A stretch of 64,000 nucleotides of DNA from Paenimyroides tangerinum (lineage in GTDB: Bacteria; Bacteroidota; Bacteroidia; Flavobacteriales; Flavobacteriaceae). Shown piece by piece: positions 9,047 through 18,722 of the stretch. The notes beneath the pieces are model-generated. The model was given only the letters and a program-made list of their open reading frames with translations, ran no database searches and had not been told where the DNA came from. Position numbers and translations under genes: made by a program. The DNA lies in contig NZ_RQVQ01000002.1 in the NCBI RefSeq assembly GCF_003865405.1, forward strand, positions 97,734-161,733, read 5' to 3'. Each line of letters opens with the position of its first letter. The stretch's first letter is position 1.

Positions 9047-9955
9047 TTGAATCAATCAGAATTTACATATAAATTAAATCATCCTGAAAATATTTCAGAA
9101 ACAGACGCCAGTTCTCTATCACAGATTATTGAACAGTTTCCGTATTTTCAATCGGCTCGAGCTTTATATTTAAAGAGCTTACATTCGCAACGTAGTTATT
9201 TATATAACAACGAACTTAAGAAAACTGCTGCTTACACAACAGATAGAGATGTTTTATTTGATTTAATTATTTCTGAAGATTTCATAATTTACAAACCAAT
9301 AAATTTGGGAGAAGTAGATGTTTTTGATGAGACGTTCATTGAAGTTAAAAAACCGGAACCTACTTTAGAAGAAAATATTGAAAAATCGATTTTATCAACA
9401 ATCGCTTACATAGAAGATTCGGATAAAGATGACGAAATCATTTCGCAAATTGAAACGAAAATAGTTGCAAAAACAGAACATTACAATTCTGAAATTAAAA
9501 AATTAAATGAATCAATAGAAGAAAAACTTGAAATTGGAAAACCATTACCTTTTCAAGAAAATGAAAAACATTCTTTTTCAGAATGGCTAAAACTTACTAA
9601 AGCACAACCAATAGAAAGAGAAGAAGAAATTGTTGAAGAAAAAACAGCTGATTTAGAACCAACAATCGATTCATCAAAACAAAAAAAACTGGAATTAATT
9701 GACCGTTTTATTGAAACAAATCCAAAGATAGCACCTTCAAAAAATCCATCTCAAACCTTTATAAATATTGAGAGAAAAGAAGAAGACGCATCATTGTTAA
9801 TGACGGAAACATTAGCCAAAATTTATTTAGAACAAAAAAAATATCAAAAAGCTATACAAGCATATCAAATATTAATTTTGAAATATCCAGAAAAAAGTGT
9901 TTTATTTGCAGAACGTATAGAAGATATTAGAGCTTTACAACAATATAACAATTAA
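9047..9955 (+). CDS. Hypothetical protein with C-terminal TPR-like segment
   Basis: A 302-residue protein starting with TTG four bases after the lptE stop; no better start is seen. The N-terminus (SQIIEQFPYFQSARALYLKSL) and the C-terminus (LAKIYLEQKKYQKAIQAYQILILKYPEKS) resemble tetratricopeptide helices, and the middle (about 105-225) is charged and rich in Glu and Lys. There is no signal peptide or membrane segment. Its place between lptE and secG hints at an envelope-biogenesis role, but that is inference. Confidence 0.75.
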   Translation: MNQSEFTYKLNHPENISETDASSLSQIIEQFPYFQSARALYLKSLHSQRSYLYNNELKKTAAYTTDRDVLFDLIISEDFIIYKPINLGEVDVFDETFIEVKKPEPTLEENIEKSILSTIAYIEDSDKDDEIISQIETKIVAKTEHYNSEIKKLNESIEEKLEIGKPLPFQENEKHSFSEWLKLTKAQPIEREEEIVEEKTADLEPTIDSSKQKKLELIDRFIETNPKIAPSKNPSQTFINIERKEEDASLLMTETLAKIYLEQKKYQKAIQAYQILILKYPEKSVLFAERIEDIRALQQYNN

Positions 9956-9958
9956 ACC

Positions 9959-10339
9959 ATGAATTCATTTACAATCTTTTTAGTGTTAATCACTATTGTA
10001 TCTTTGTTATTAATCGTCGTAATTATGATTCAAAATCCAAAAGGAGGAGGATTAGATTCATCTTTAGGAGGTTCAACTAACATTGGTGGTGTTCAGAACA
10101 CTAACAAATTTTTAGACAAAAGTACTTGGACATTAGCATTTACTTTATTTGCATTAGTACTTTTCTCAAGCTTAAGTTTCACAAGCGGAAACATTGGAGA
10201 TTCTAAAATCCTTGATGAAAATGCTGTAATTCCTGCTGCGCCAGTAGTAACACCTGCTGCTCCTGCAACAGAAAATGCTGCTGAAACAACACCAGCACAA
10301 CCTGCTGGAACTGGAACTGAAGCACAACCTGCAAAATAG
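9959..10339 (+). CDS. secG: Preprotein translocase subunit SecG
   Basis: A 126-residue inner-membrane protein with two transmembrane helices (about 3-23 and 55-75) separated by the conserved loop QNPKGGGLDSSLGG. This is the small SecYEG subunit that assists SecA-driven export. The C-terminal tail after residue 85 is Ala/Pro/Thr-rich low-complexity sequence, a common extension in this phylum. Last gene of the miaB operon, followed by a strong terminator. Confidence 0.93.
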   Translation: MNSFTIFLVLITIVSLLLIVVIMIQNPKGGGLDSSLGGSTNIGGVQNTNKFLDKSTWTLAFTLFALVLFSSLSFTSGNIGDSKILDENAVIPAAPVVTPAAPATENAAETTPAQPAGTGTEAQPAK

Positions 10340-10359
10340 TCCATTTAAACATAAAATTA

Positions 10360-10391
10360 AAGTGTCAACATGTCAGTGTTGGCACTTTTTT
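10360..10391 (+). terminator. Rho-independent terminator after secG
   Basis: An 11-bp stem (AAGTGTCAACA with TGTTGGCACTT, one G-U pair), a TGTCAG loop and a T run. It separates the miaB-secG operon from groESL. Confidence 0.85.
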
Positions 10392-10417
10392 TATACAAAA
10401 ACATCAAATAAAACAGA

Positions 10418-10433
10418 TGGCACAATTTATGAA
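10418..10433 (+). promoter_or_regulatory. Possible sigma-54-type promoter before groES
   Basis: TGGCACAATTTATGAA resembles TGGCAC-N5-TTGCA: the -24 part is perfect, the -12 part is ATGAA. No clear TAnnTTTG box was seen between the secG terminator and groES. The -12 deviation makes this a weak candidate. Confidence 0.35.
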
Positions 10434-10485
10434 ATTAGTAAAACATAAAAATTAATCATATAACAAAATATAAAATCATTTCATT

Positions 10486-10761
10486 ATGGCATTAAACATT
10501 AAACCACTTGCAGACCGCGTGATTATAGAACCGGCTGCTGCTGAAACGCAAACTGCTTCTGGAATTATTATTCCTGATACTGCGAAAGAAAAACCTCAAA
10601 AAGGTACTGTGGTTGCTGTAGGAAACGGTAAAAAAGATGAACCTTTAACTGTTAAAGTTGGTGATACTGTTTTGTATGGCAAATACGCTGGTACGGAATT
10701 AAAATTAGAAGGCACAAACTATTTAATTATGCGTGAAGAAGATATTCTTGCAATTATCTAA
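10486..10761 (+). CDS. groES: Co-chaperonin GroES
   Basis: A 91-residue chaperonin-10, the lid of the GroEL folding chamber. Typical features: N-terminal [12 protein letters not shown], the mobile loop ([21 protein letters not shown]) and C-terminal [13 protein letters not shown]. Length is standard. It is 34 nt upstream of groEL, in the usual two-gene order. Confidence 0.98.
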   Translation: MALNIKPLADRVIIEPAAAETQTASGIIIPDTAKEKPQKGTVVAVGNGKKDEPLTVKVGDTVLYGKYAGTELKLEGTNYLIMREEDILAII

Positions 10762-10771
10762 TCATCATTAA

Positions 10772-12424
<1,653 letters not shown>

Positions 12425-12446
12425 AAATTTCCCAAATATAATTTTA

Positions 12447-12482
12447 AAAGCGATTATTGATTTTTCAATAGTCGCTTTTTTT
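12447..12482 (+). terminator. Rho-independent terminator after groEL
   Basis: Inverted repeat AAAGCGATTATTGA / TCAATAGTCGCTTT with a TTTT loop, followed by a T run. Confidence 0.88.
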
Positions 12483-12561
12483 ATGAATATTTTATAACAA
12501 CCTTTAAAACAACTTATTAATAAAATTTGTAACTTATAACCTCAATTTTAAAAACAAAAAT

Positions 12562-14073
12562 ATGAGTACAAATAAAATTTATGACAGACCAAATTTCAAA
12601 GCCCAGTACGATAATTACATCAATGGAAAATTCACAGCACCTAGTTCGGGAAAATATTTTGATGTAATCACTCCATTAGACGGAACTGTAATGGCACAAG
12701 CAGCACATTCTAATGCAAAAGATTTAGAAATTGCAGTTGACGCGGCAGCTGAAGCTTTTAAAACTTGGGGAAAGACTTCGGCAACACAAAGAAGTATTAT
12801 CTTAAATAAAATTGCCGATCGAATCGAAGCTAATTTAGAACATTTAGCAGTTGTAGAAACAGTTGACAACGGCAAACCAGTTCGTGAAACATTAAATGCT
12901 GATTTACCTTTAGTTGTAGATCATTTTAGATATTTTGCAAGTGTGATTCGCGCTGAAGAAGGTTCACTATCTGAACTTGATGCTAACACCGTTTCTTTAA
13001 TTGTAAATGAACCTTTAGGAGTTGTAGCTCAAATTATTCCTTGGAACTTCCCGTTATTAATGGCAACTTGGAAATTAGCTCCAGCTTTAGCCGCAGGAAA
13101 CTGTGTCGTATTAAAACCAGCTGAATCTACTCCAATTTCAATTTTAGTTTTAATGGAAATCATCGGAGATTTATTACCTGCCGGAGTTATCAATGTAGTT
13201 AATGGTTTTGGTTCAGAACTTGGGCAAGCTTTAGTAACCAATCCAAAAGTTTCAAAAGCTGCATTTACAGGTTCTACTGCAACAGGTCGTTTAGTTATGC
13301 AATATGCAACTGAAAATATCATTCCAGTAACTTTAGAATTAGGAGGAAAATCACCAAACGTATTCTTCGAATCTGTAATGGATAATGATGATGATTATTT
13401 AGACAAAGCTATTGAAGGAGCAGTTTTATTTGCGTTGAACCAAGGTGAAATCTGTACTTGTCCGTCTAGATTATTAATTCAAGAATCTATTTATGATAAG
13501 TTTATCACCCGAGTAATCGAAAGAGTTAATGCGATTAAATCAGGAAATCCGTTAGATACTTCAACAATGATTGGAGCACAAGCTTCAAAAATTCAACACG
13601 ATAAAATTCTTAATTATATTAAATTAGGAATCGAAGAAGGTGCTGAAGTTCTAACTGGTGGTAGCGCAAATATTTTAGAAGGAGATTTAGCAAACGGATA
13701 TTATGTAAAACCAACTTTATTAAAAGGACATAATAAAATGCGTGTTTTCCAAGAAGAAATTTTTGGACCTGTTTTAGCTGTTACCACTTTCAAGGATGAA
13801 GCAGATGCAATTGCAATTGCGAATGACACGATTTATGGTTTAGGAGCTGGAGTTTGGACACGTGATGCGCATCAATTATATCAAATTCCTAGAGCTATTC
13901 AAGCTGGAAGAGTTTGGGTAAATCAATACCATAGTTATCCAGCTGGTGCGCCATTTGGTGGATATAAACTTTCTGGAATCGGAAGAGAAAATCACAAAAT
14001 GATGTTAGACCATTACCGTCAATCTAAAAATATGTTGATATCTTACGACAAGAAAAAACTAGGTTTCTTTTAA
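12562..14073 (+). CDS. NAD-dependent aldehyde dehydrogenase (ExaC/AldB type)
   Basis: A 503-residue aldehyde dehydrogenase. The NAD-binding region is visible at [23 protein letters not shown], the catalytic base in ELGGKSPNV and the catalytic cysteine in [11 protein letters not shown]. It resembles the acetaldehyde/general aldehyde dehydrogenases of the ExaC/AldB group. The DUF779 gene follows after 9 nt; that pairing is common for this group and supports the assignment. The exact substrate cannot be read from sequence. Confidence 0.93.
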   Translation: MSTNKIYDRPNFKAQYDNYINGKFTAPSSGKYFDVITPLDGTVMAQAAHSNAKDLEIAVDAAAEAFKTWGKTSATQRSIILNKIADRIEANLEHLAVVETVDNGKPVRETLNADLPLVVDHFRYFASVIRAEEGSLSELDANTVSLIVNEPLGVVAQIIPWNFPLLMATWKLAPALAAGNCVVLKPAESTPISILVLMEIIGDLLPAGVINVVNGFGSELGQALVTNPKVSKAAFTGSTATGRLVMQYATENIIPVTLELGGKSPNVFFESVMDNDDDYLDKAIEGAVLFALNQGEICTCPSRLLIQESIYDKFITRVIERVNAIKSGNPLDTSTMIGAQASKIQHDKILNYIKLGIEEGAEVLTGGSANILEGDLANGYYVKPTLLKGHNKMRVFQEEIFGPVLAVTTFKDEADAIAIANDTIYGLGAGVWTRDAHQLYQIPRAIQAGRVWVNQYHSYPAGAPFGGYKLSGIGRENHKMMLDHYRQSKNMLISYDKKKLGFF

Positions 14074-14082
14074 TCGGCATAA

Positions 14083-14472
14083 ATGACAAGTCTAAAAAGA
14101 TTATCAGCTACTCCAAAAGCAATAGAATTGGTAAAAGAACTTGAGGCAGAATTTGGTCCTTTAATGTTTTATCAAGCTGGTGGATGTTGTGAAGGAACAC
14201 AACCTATGTGCTTCAAAAAAGGAGGTTATTTTCCGAGAATGAAAGATGTTTGCATTGGACAAATTTTAGATTATGATTTTTGGATTGATTGCGATTTATT
14301 CGAATATTGGAAAAACGCTCATTTTGAACTAGACGTTATTGACGGTTTTGGAACAGGTGGTTTTTCGTTAGAAATTCCAAAAGGAAAAACTTTCAAAATA
14401 AATTATACTTTATTTACACCTGATGAATTAGAAATATTAAATCAAGAAGAAATCAAACGATTTAGATCATAA
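14083..14472 (+). CDS. DUF779 domain protein, partner of aldehyde dehydrogenase
   Basis: A 129-residue soluble protein of the DUF779 family, with a conserved cysteine cluster (GGCCEGTQPMCF, about residues 31-42) that looks suited to metal or redox chemistry. It sits 9 nt behind the aldehyde dehydrogenase, as in many bacteria. Its biochemical role is not established; a function tied to aldehyde oxidation is inferred from context. Confidence 0.88.
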   Translation: MTSLKRLSATPKAIELVKELEAEFGPLMFYQAGGCCEGTQPMCFKKGGYFPRMKDVCIGQILDYDFWIDCDLFEYWKNAHFELDVIDGFGTGGFSLEIPKGKTFKINYTLFTPDELEILNQEEIKRFRS

Positions 14473-14473
14473 A

Positions 14474-14501
14474 AAAAGCTTGGCGGTTGCCAAGCTTTTT
14501 T
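14474..14501 (+). terminator. Terminator after the aldehyde dehydrogenase operon
   Basis: Perfect hairpin AAAAAGCTTGGC / GCCAAGCTTTTT around GGTT. Because it has A and T runs on both sides it may also serve the convergent HMA gene. Confidence 0.88.
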
Positions 14502-14518
14502 GCTATAAAATTTTTCAG

Positions 14519-14869
14519 TTATTCTGCTTTACGTTCATAAACACAACACGTATGTAATGCTGCATAATCTTCATCTGTCGCACGAACTTCACCTGTATCG
14601 TGTCCAACTTTAGCAACCGCTTCACAAATTACAGTAGTAGAAGTTTTGTTTTCATCAATAATTACGTGTAATGTTTGATCTTCTGAATGCCATTCTGCGG
14701 ACTTCACTCCTTTGATAGCATAAGCAGCTTTTTCAATTCTCTTTTTACACATATCGCAGTTTCCTAAAACCTCGATATCATGCTTTGCATTTTTTTTCTT
14801 TTTTTCTTGTGCATTTGATGTAAATGCAAATCCTACTAAAGCTAGGAAAACTAATACTAAATTTTTCAT
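14519..14869 (-). CDS. Exported heavy-metal-associated (HMA) domain protein
   Basis: A 116-residue protein with a signal peptide (LVFLALVGFAFTSNAQ) and one HMA/ferredoxin-like domain carrying the metal-binding motif GNCDMCKKRIE. A further cysteine pair lies near the C-terminus (HTCCVYERK). It probably binds copper or a similar soft metal in the periplasm. It is the last gene of a three-gene minus-strand cassette, 7 nt behind the TonB-dependent receptor. Confidence 0.88.
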   Translation of the reverse strand: MKNLVLVFLALVGFAFTSNAQEKKKKNAKHDIEVLGNCDMCKKRIEKAAYAIKGVKSAEWHSEDQTLHVIIDENKTSTTVICEAVAKVGHDTGEVRATDEDYAALHTCCVYERKAE

Positions 14870-14876
14870 CTTTTTT

Positions 14877-17117
14877 TTATTTTATTTTAAATCTTAAACC
14901 AGCATAATACATTTGTCCGAAAATTGGAGCATAAATCATAGTACTATCAAAATTAGAACCAAAAGGATCATCTGCTCCTAAAATCACACGATTTTGTTGA
15001 TAATTCGTCATATTCTCACCTCCAACATAAATTTCAAAACGATCACTAAAGATCTTTGTAACTTGTGCATTTATAGTCGAAAATGGATTTGTATTTTGAC
15101 CTAATTGATTTTGTGCTAAATTATCACCCGTATATGGTAAACGTTGCTTTCCTAACCAATTCCAAGTTGCATCAAACTTCCAACTTCCACCTTTATCTGT
15201 TTCGTGTGTTTGATATTCTAAGTTCACAAATACTCTGTTTTTCGCTTGAAGCGGACGTTCTAAATTACCTGATTTATAAGTTGTTTTAATATCGTAATAT
15301 TTATAAGCGGCACGTAAATTTAAATGTTTTGCTAAATTATATGACAAATCAACCTGGAAAGAATTAGCATACGACTTTCCATCTAAATTATAGAAATCAA
15401 CAGTACGAGCCGATTGATCTAAATCAACAACGATTTGATTTTGAAAATCTGTTCTGTAAAAATCAAATCCAATCTCAGCTTTTTTACCTAAGAAATGAAA
15501 TCCTTGAGAGAAACTAACACCATAATTCCAAGCAATTTCTGGGTCCATATGATATGCTTTTCCATCTGCATAATTAATATTAAACTGACGAGAACTTGCA
15601 AAAAGATATTGATTCTCAGCAAAAATATTTGCAATACGTTTCCCTCTTCCAACTGAAGCACGAATTACAGCATCTTCCCAAGGATTGTAACGTAAATGTA
15701 ATCTCGGAGTAACAAATAATCCCAAACGATTTGAATTATCAACACGCCCTCCTAAAACTAAAGCGAAATTATCAGCATTATCATACGTATATTCAAAAAA
15801 CGCTCCAACCGAATTATCTGTTCTATCATAGTTTTGAGCTGTGTAATTAAATACATCTTCTCCATAATTATCATAAACAAAATTCAATCCAGTAGAAAAT
15901 TTATGTAACGTATTACTGATAATTGAACTAAAAATTAAGTTCGAATAAAAACTTCTTTGTGAAATATTATATTCATTTAAACCAAAATAAGATTTTTGGT
16001 TGTGATAACTAAATGAATTTTGCCATCCAATACTTTGAAAAGGCATATCCGGAAAAACGTATCCAATTTTTGCATTGGCATCGAACTTTTCTGTGTTAAT
16101 TTCGGAACCCCATAAATTGGTAGTTCCTTTATCACGTTTTTTATCAAAATCTACTTCGCCAGTTTGTTTTTCATCTTTCATATAACGAGCTGATAAAAAC
16201 GCAACTAATCCGTTTTCTTGGTCAATATATTGCCAGCGATTCATTACATTAATCTGACTTCCAAGCGGATTATCTAAAAAACCGTCATGATTCATATCGT
16301 TTTTAGAAACACGCGCATTTCCATGAACAAATAAAGTTGAACTCCATTTATCATTCAATTTATGATTTAAATGTGTATTTACTTCAAAACGAGAATCTGT
16401 AGAACCAAAAAGATTTAAATAAAAAGGAATGTCATTTGCAGGTTTAATCAATTCGGTATTGATTTGCCCAGAAATACTTTCAAAACCATTAACCACACTT
16501 CCTGCACCTTTAGTTACTTGAATACTTTCAACCCAAGTTCCAGGAACAAAAGATAATCCGTAAGCCTGAGAAGCTCCACGAACTGTTGGAATATTTTCTT
16601 CTGCAATTAAAATATACGGACTCGTTAAGCCCAACATTTTAATCTGTTTGCTTCCAGAAATGGCATCCGAAAAATTCACATCAATGGCCGGATTTGTTTC
16701 AAATGATTCAGCCAAATTACAACAAGCTGCTTTCAACAATTCAGCGCTATTCATTGTCATTGTATTGGTATTCGAAGTATGAGAACGGGTTGTACTTTTT
16801 CGGGTTGTTTTGATTACAAGCTCATCCAAGGCTTGTTCTGATTTTAAAGTAATAATCAAGTTTTCTTTATTCGGAAAAGTAGAAATTTCCATAAGTTCAA
16901 AACCAACATACGAAACTTGTAAAATCGCATCCGGAACAAACTCTAAAGTAAAATTTCCTTGGGCATCGGCTTCAGCTCCAATTTCAGTATCTTTCCAAGA
17001 AATTAGAGCAAATTCTAAAGGTTTATTGTTTTTATCAACAACTTTCCCTGAGATTGTTTCCTGTGCTTGAGTATATTGAAACAAGACACAGAAAAATAAT
17101 AATATATAATTTTTCAT
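14877..17117 (-). CDS. TonB-dependent outer-membrane receptor, probably for a metal
   Basis: A 746-residue receptor: signal peptide (about 1-18), carboxypeptidase-D-like regulatory domain (about 22-95), plug domain (about 115-220) and a C-terminal barrel ending in an aromatic strand (YYAGLRFKIK). The plug starts with AACCNLAESFETNPAID; the paired cysteines and the neighbouring HMA and HYC_CC_PP genes suggest copper or another soft metal, which is inference. No SusD partner is present, so glycan uptake is unlikely. Confidence 0.92.
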   Translation of the reverse strand: MKNYILLFFCVLFQYTQAQETISGKVVDKNNKPLEFALISWKDTEIGAEADAQGNFTLEFVPDAILQVSYVGFELMEISTFPNKENLIITLKSEQALDELVIKTTRKSTTRSHTSNTNTMTMNSAELLKAACCNLAESFETNPAIDVNFSDAISGSKQIKMLGLTSPYILIAEENIPTVRGASQAYGLSFVPGTWVESIQVTKGAGSVVNGFESISGQINTELIKPANDIPFYLNLFGSTDSRFEVNTHLNHKLNDKWSSTLFVHGNARVSKNDMNHDGFLDNPLGSQINVMNRWQYIDQENGLVAFLSARYMKDEKQTGEVDFDKKRDKGTTNLWGSEINTEKFDANAKIGYVFPDMPFQSIGWQNSFSYHNQKSYFGLNEYNISQRSFYSNLIFSSIISNTLHKFSTGLNFVYDNYGEDVFNYTAQNYDRTDNSVGAFFEYTYDNADNFALVLGGRVDNSNRLGLFVTPRLHLRYNPWEDAVIRASVGRGKRIANIFAENQYLFASSRQFNINYADGKAYHMDPEIAWNYGVSFSQGFHFLGKKAEIGFDFYRTDFQNQIVVDLDQSARTVDFYNLDGKSYANSFQVDLSYNLAKHLNLRAAYKYYDIKTTYKSGNLERPLQAKNRVFVNLEYQTHETDKGGSWKFDATWNWLGKQRLPYTGDNLAQNQLGQNTNPFSTINAQVTKIFSDRFEIYVGGENMTNYQQNRVILGADDPFGSNFDSTMIYAPIFGQMYYAGLRFKIK

Positions 17118-17165
17118 TTTTTTACACGGGTATTTAGATTAATAAATAATTTAATAATCTAAAGT

Positions 17166-17594
17166 TTAAGCGTAATAAATAAGTTTTCGATAAAGTTTAT
17201 AAAAAGGAGGCGCATTCGATTCACAGTAAAATTGAACGAATGTGTTTTTAGGAATTTGTAACTCAAAAGCTTCCGGAATTACAATTTGATGAACCTCTGG
17301 AACTAAAAATGAATTGATTTGGAACTGAACAGAATTAGTTTTAATTTGTTTTTCATCTGTTTTCTGTTTAACCACCTCATCCTTGCAACAAGGTTCTTCT
17401 TGTGTAGATTTTTTTTGTCCGCAACAAATATCTGAATCCTGTTCACTTAAAGAATGAAGCTTCGATTCAGAAAGAAAATCGAAAGAAATATCTGCTATAA
17501 CTTCTTTACAATAATGTATATTAACAGCCAGTCCAATGTTTGAAAACATTAGAAAAAAGGTCATAATAAAACATATGTATTTTTGTTTAAGCAT
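17166..17594 (-). CDS. HYC_CC_PP family protein
   Basis: A 142-residue exported protein with the signature elements in order: hydrophobic leader, NIHYC motif, CCGQ and PCC cysteine pairs, and APPFYKLYRKL at the C-terminus. Proteins of this kind are found in Bacteroidota near TonB receptors and HMA proteins; their function is not known, though a soft-metal role is plausible. The ATG at 17594 lies only 4 nt after a good -7 box, so either the message is leaderless or translation starts at the internal ATG at 17564 (MTFFLMFSNIG). Confidence 0.82.
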   Translation of the reverse strand: MLKQKYICFIMTFFLMFSNIGLAVNIHYCKEVIADISFDFLSESKLHSLSEQDSDICCGQKKSTQEEPCCKDEVVKQKTDEKQIKTNSVQFQINSFLVPEVHQIVIPEAFELQIPKNTFVQFYCESNAPPFYKLYRKLIYYA

Positions 17595-17598
17595 AAAT

Positions 17599-17606
17599 CA
17601 AAGGTA
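17599..17606 (-). promoter_or_regulatory. -7 box of the metal-type cassette (TACCTTTG)
   Basis: TACCTTTG on the minus strand fits TAnnTTTG exactly. It lies 4 nt before the first ATG of the HYC_CC_PP gene, which places the expected transcription start at or inside that codon. Confidence 0.6.
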
Positions 17607-17681
17607 ATATTATATCTGTTAAAAAAAAACTAAAAACCGAAAAATGAACAATTTAGATTTATTTTTACAAAAAATAATAAA

Positions 17682-18143
17682 ATGAAATTCGATATCTTAA
17701 AAAACAATTGTTTAAACATAGTAGAAAACAACGAATTAAAATTCGAAGATAAACTTCTAGAAATTTGTAAAATATTAAAAAACGAAATAGCATATTATGA
17801 TTGGGTAGGATTTTATTTCAGAAACGGTGACAAAGAAGAATTAATTTTAGGTCCTTATGCTGGAGAACCAACAGACCATACAATTATTCCTTTCGGAAAA
17901 GGCATTTGCGGACAAGTTGCTGTTTCTAATAAAAATTTTGTCGTAGAAGATGTAACAGCTCAAGATAATTATATTTCCTGTAATTTCAATGTGAAATCGG
18001 AAATTGTAATTCCGCTATTCGTTGACGGACAAAACATCGGGCAAATTGATATTGATTCAAACACTTTAAAAGCATTTGGTAAAGAAGACGAATTGTTTTT
18101 GGAATGGTTAAATAGTGAGATTAGTAAAATATATAATTCCTAA
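17682..18143 (+). CDS. GAF-domain protein, free-methionine-R-sulfoxide-reductase-like
   Basis: A 153-residue single GAF domain close to the fRMsr family: DWVGFYF, LGPYAGEPTDHT, GKGICGQVA and YISCNFNVKSEIVIPL. It keeps two of the three cysteines of the E. coli enzyme (C76 and C100 here); the position before them that normally holds the third is in PTDHT. It may therefore still reduce free methionine sulfoxide with a changed recycling step, or be a small-molecule sensor. It stands alone between the metal-type cassette and rpsO. Confidence 0.82.
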   Translation: MKFDILKNNCLNIVENNELKFEDKLLEICKILKNEIAYYDWVGFYFRNGDKEELILGPYAGEPTDHTIIPFGKGICGQVAVSNKNFVVEDVTAQDNYISCNFNVKSEIVIPLFVDGQNIGQIDIDSNTLKAFGKEDELFLEWLNSEISKIYNS

Positions 18144-18200
18144 TATTTTAAGAATTTAACTACCAGTCAATAACGATAAAACTATTTTATAGATTAACTC

Positions 18201-18230
18201 TTGTCAATTCAAAAAATATATATACATTTG
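18201..18230 (+). promoter_or_regulatory. rpsO promoter
   Basis: TTG at 18201-18203, exactly 19 bases, then TACATTTG at 18223-18230. This is a near-perfect match to the Bacteroidota housekeeping promoter. Confidence 0.8.
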
Positions 18231-18283
18231 CAGGGAATTAGAAAACCTAATTCGTACATAATAATCATTTAAACAATATTAGC

Positions 18284-18553
18284 ATGTATTTAACTAAAGA
18301 AGTTAAAGAGCAAATCTTCGCTAAACACGGAGGTGCAGCAGCAAACACAGGTTCTGCAGAAGGACAAATCGCTTTATTCACATTCAGAATTTCGCATTTA
18401 ACTGAGCATTTAAAAAAGAACCGTCACGATTACAACACTGAGCGTTCATTAGTACTTTTAGTAGGTAAAAGAAGAAGACTTCTTGATTACTTAAAGAAAA
18501 CTGAGATTAACAGATATCGTGAAATTATCAAAGAATTGAATATTAGAAAATAA
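18284..18553 (+). CDS. rpsO: 30S ribosomal protein S15
   Basis: An 89-residue protein with the S15 core: TGSAEGQIALFTFRISHLTEHLKKN, HDYNTERSLVLLVGKRRRLLDYLKK. It binds 16S rRNA early in assembly of the small-subunit platform. It has its own promoter and terminator and is followed by pnp, a widespread gene order. Confidence 0.98.
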   Translation: MYLTKEVKEQIFAKHGGAAANTGSAEGQIALFTFRISHLTEHLKKNRHDYNTERSLVLLVGKRRRLLDYLKKTEINRYREIIKELNIRK

Positions 18554-18563
18554 TCAATCGATT

Positions 18564-18594
18564 AAGAGGTGCCTTTGCGCCTCTTTATTTTTTT
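18564..18594 (+). terminator. Terminator after rpsO
   Basis: Hairpin AAGAGGTGC / GCGCCTCTT with a CTTT loop, followed by a T-rich run. It should limit read-through into pnp. Confidence 0.8.
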
Positions 18595-18722
18595 ACACAA
18601 AAGCTAACAGAAGTTTGGTTTTTCATTGGGTTTCAAACAACTACACACAACAACACAACAACACACACCGCTTATTTATTTAAGCAAGAACAAACCCATT
18701 GTTTAATAAAACTAAAGAAATT

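Noticed and set aside
10355..10391. TGTCA-ACA-TGTCA before groES as an operator matching the miaB palindrome
   Set aside because: It is a direct rather than inverted repeat and is fully explained as part of the secG terminator hairpin.
15083..15289. 68-codon frame antisense to the TonB receptor
   Set aside because: It is a shadow of the receptor gene with no start signal or recognisable product.
18699..18722. Eight-residue extension of pnp from a TTG
   Set aside because: The ATG at 18723 gives the usual PNPase N-terminus.
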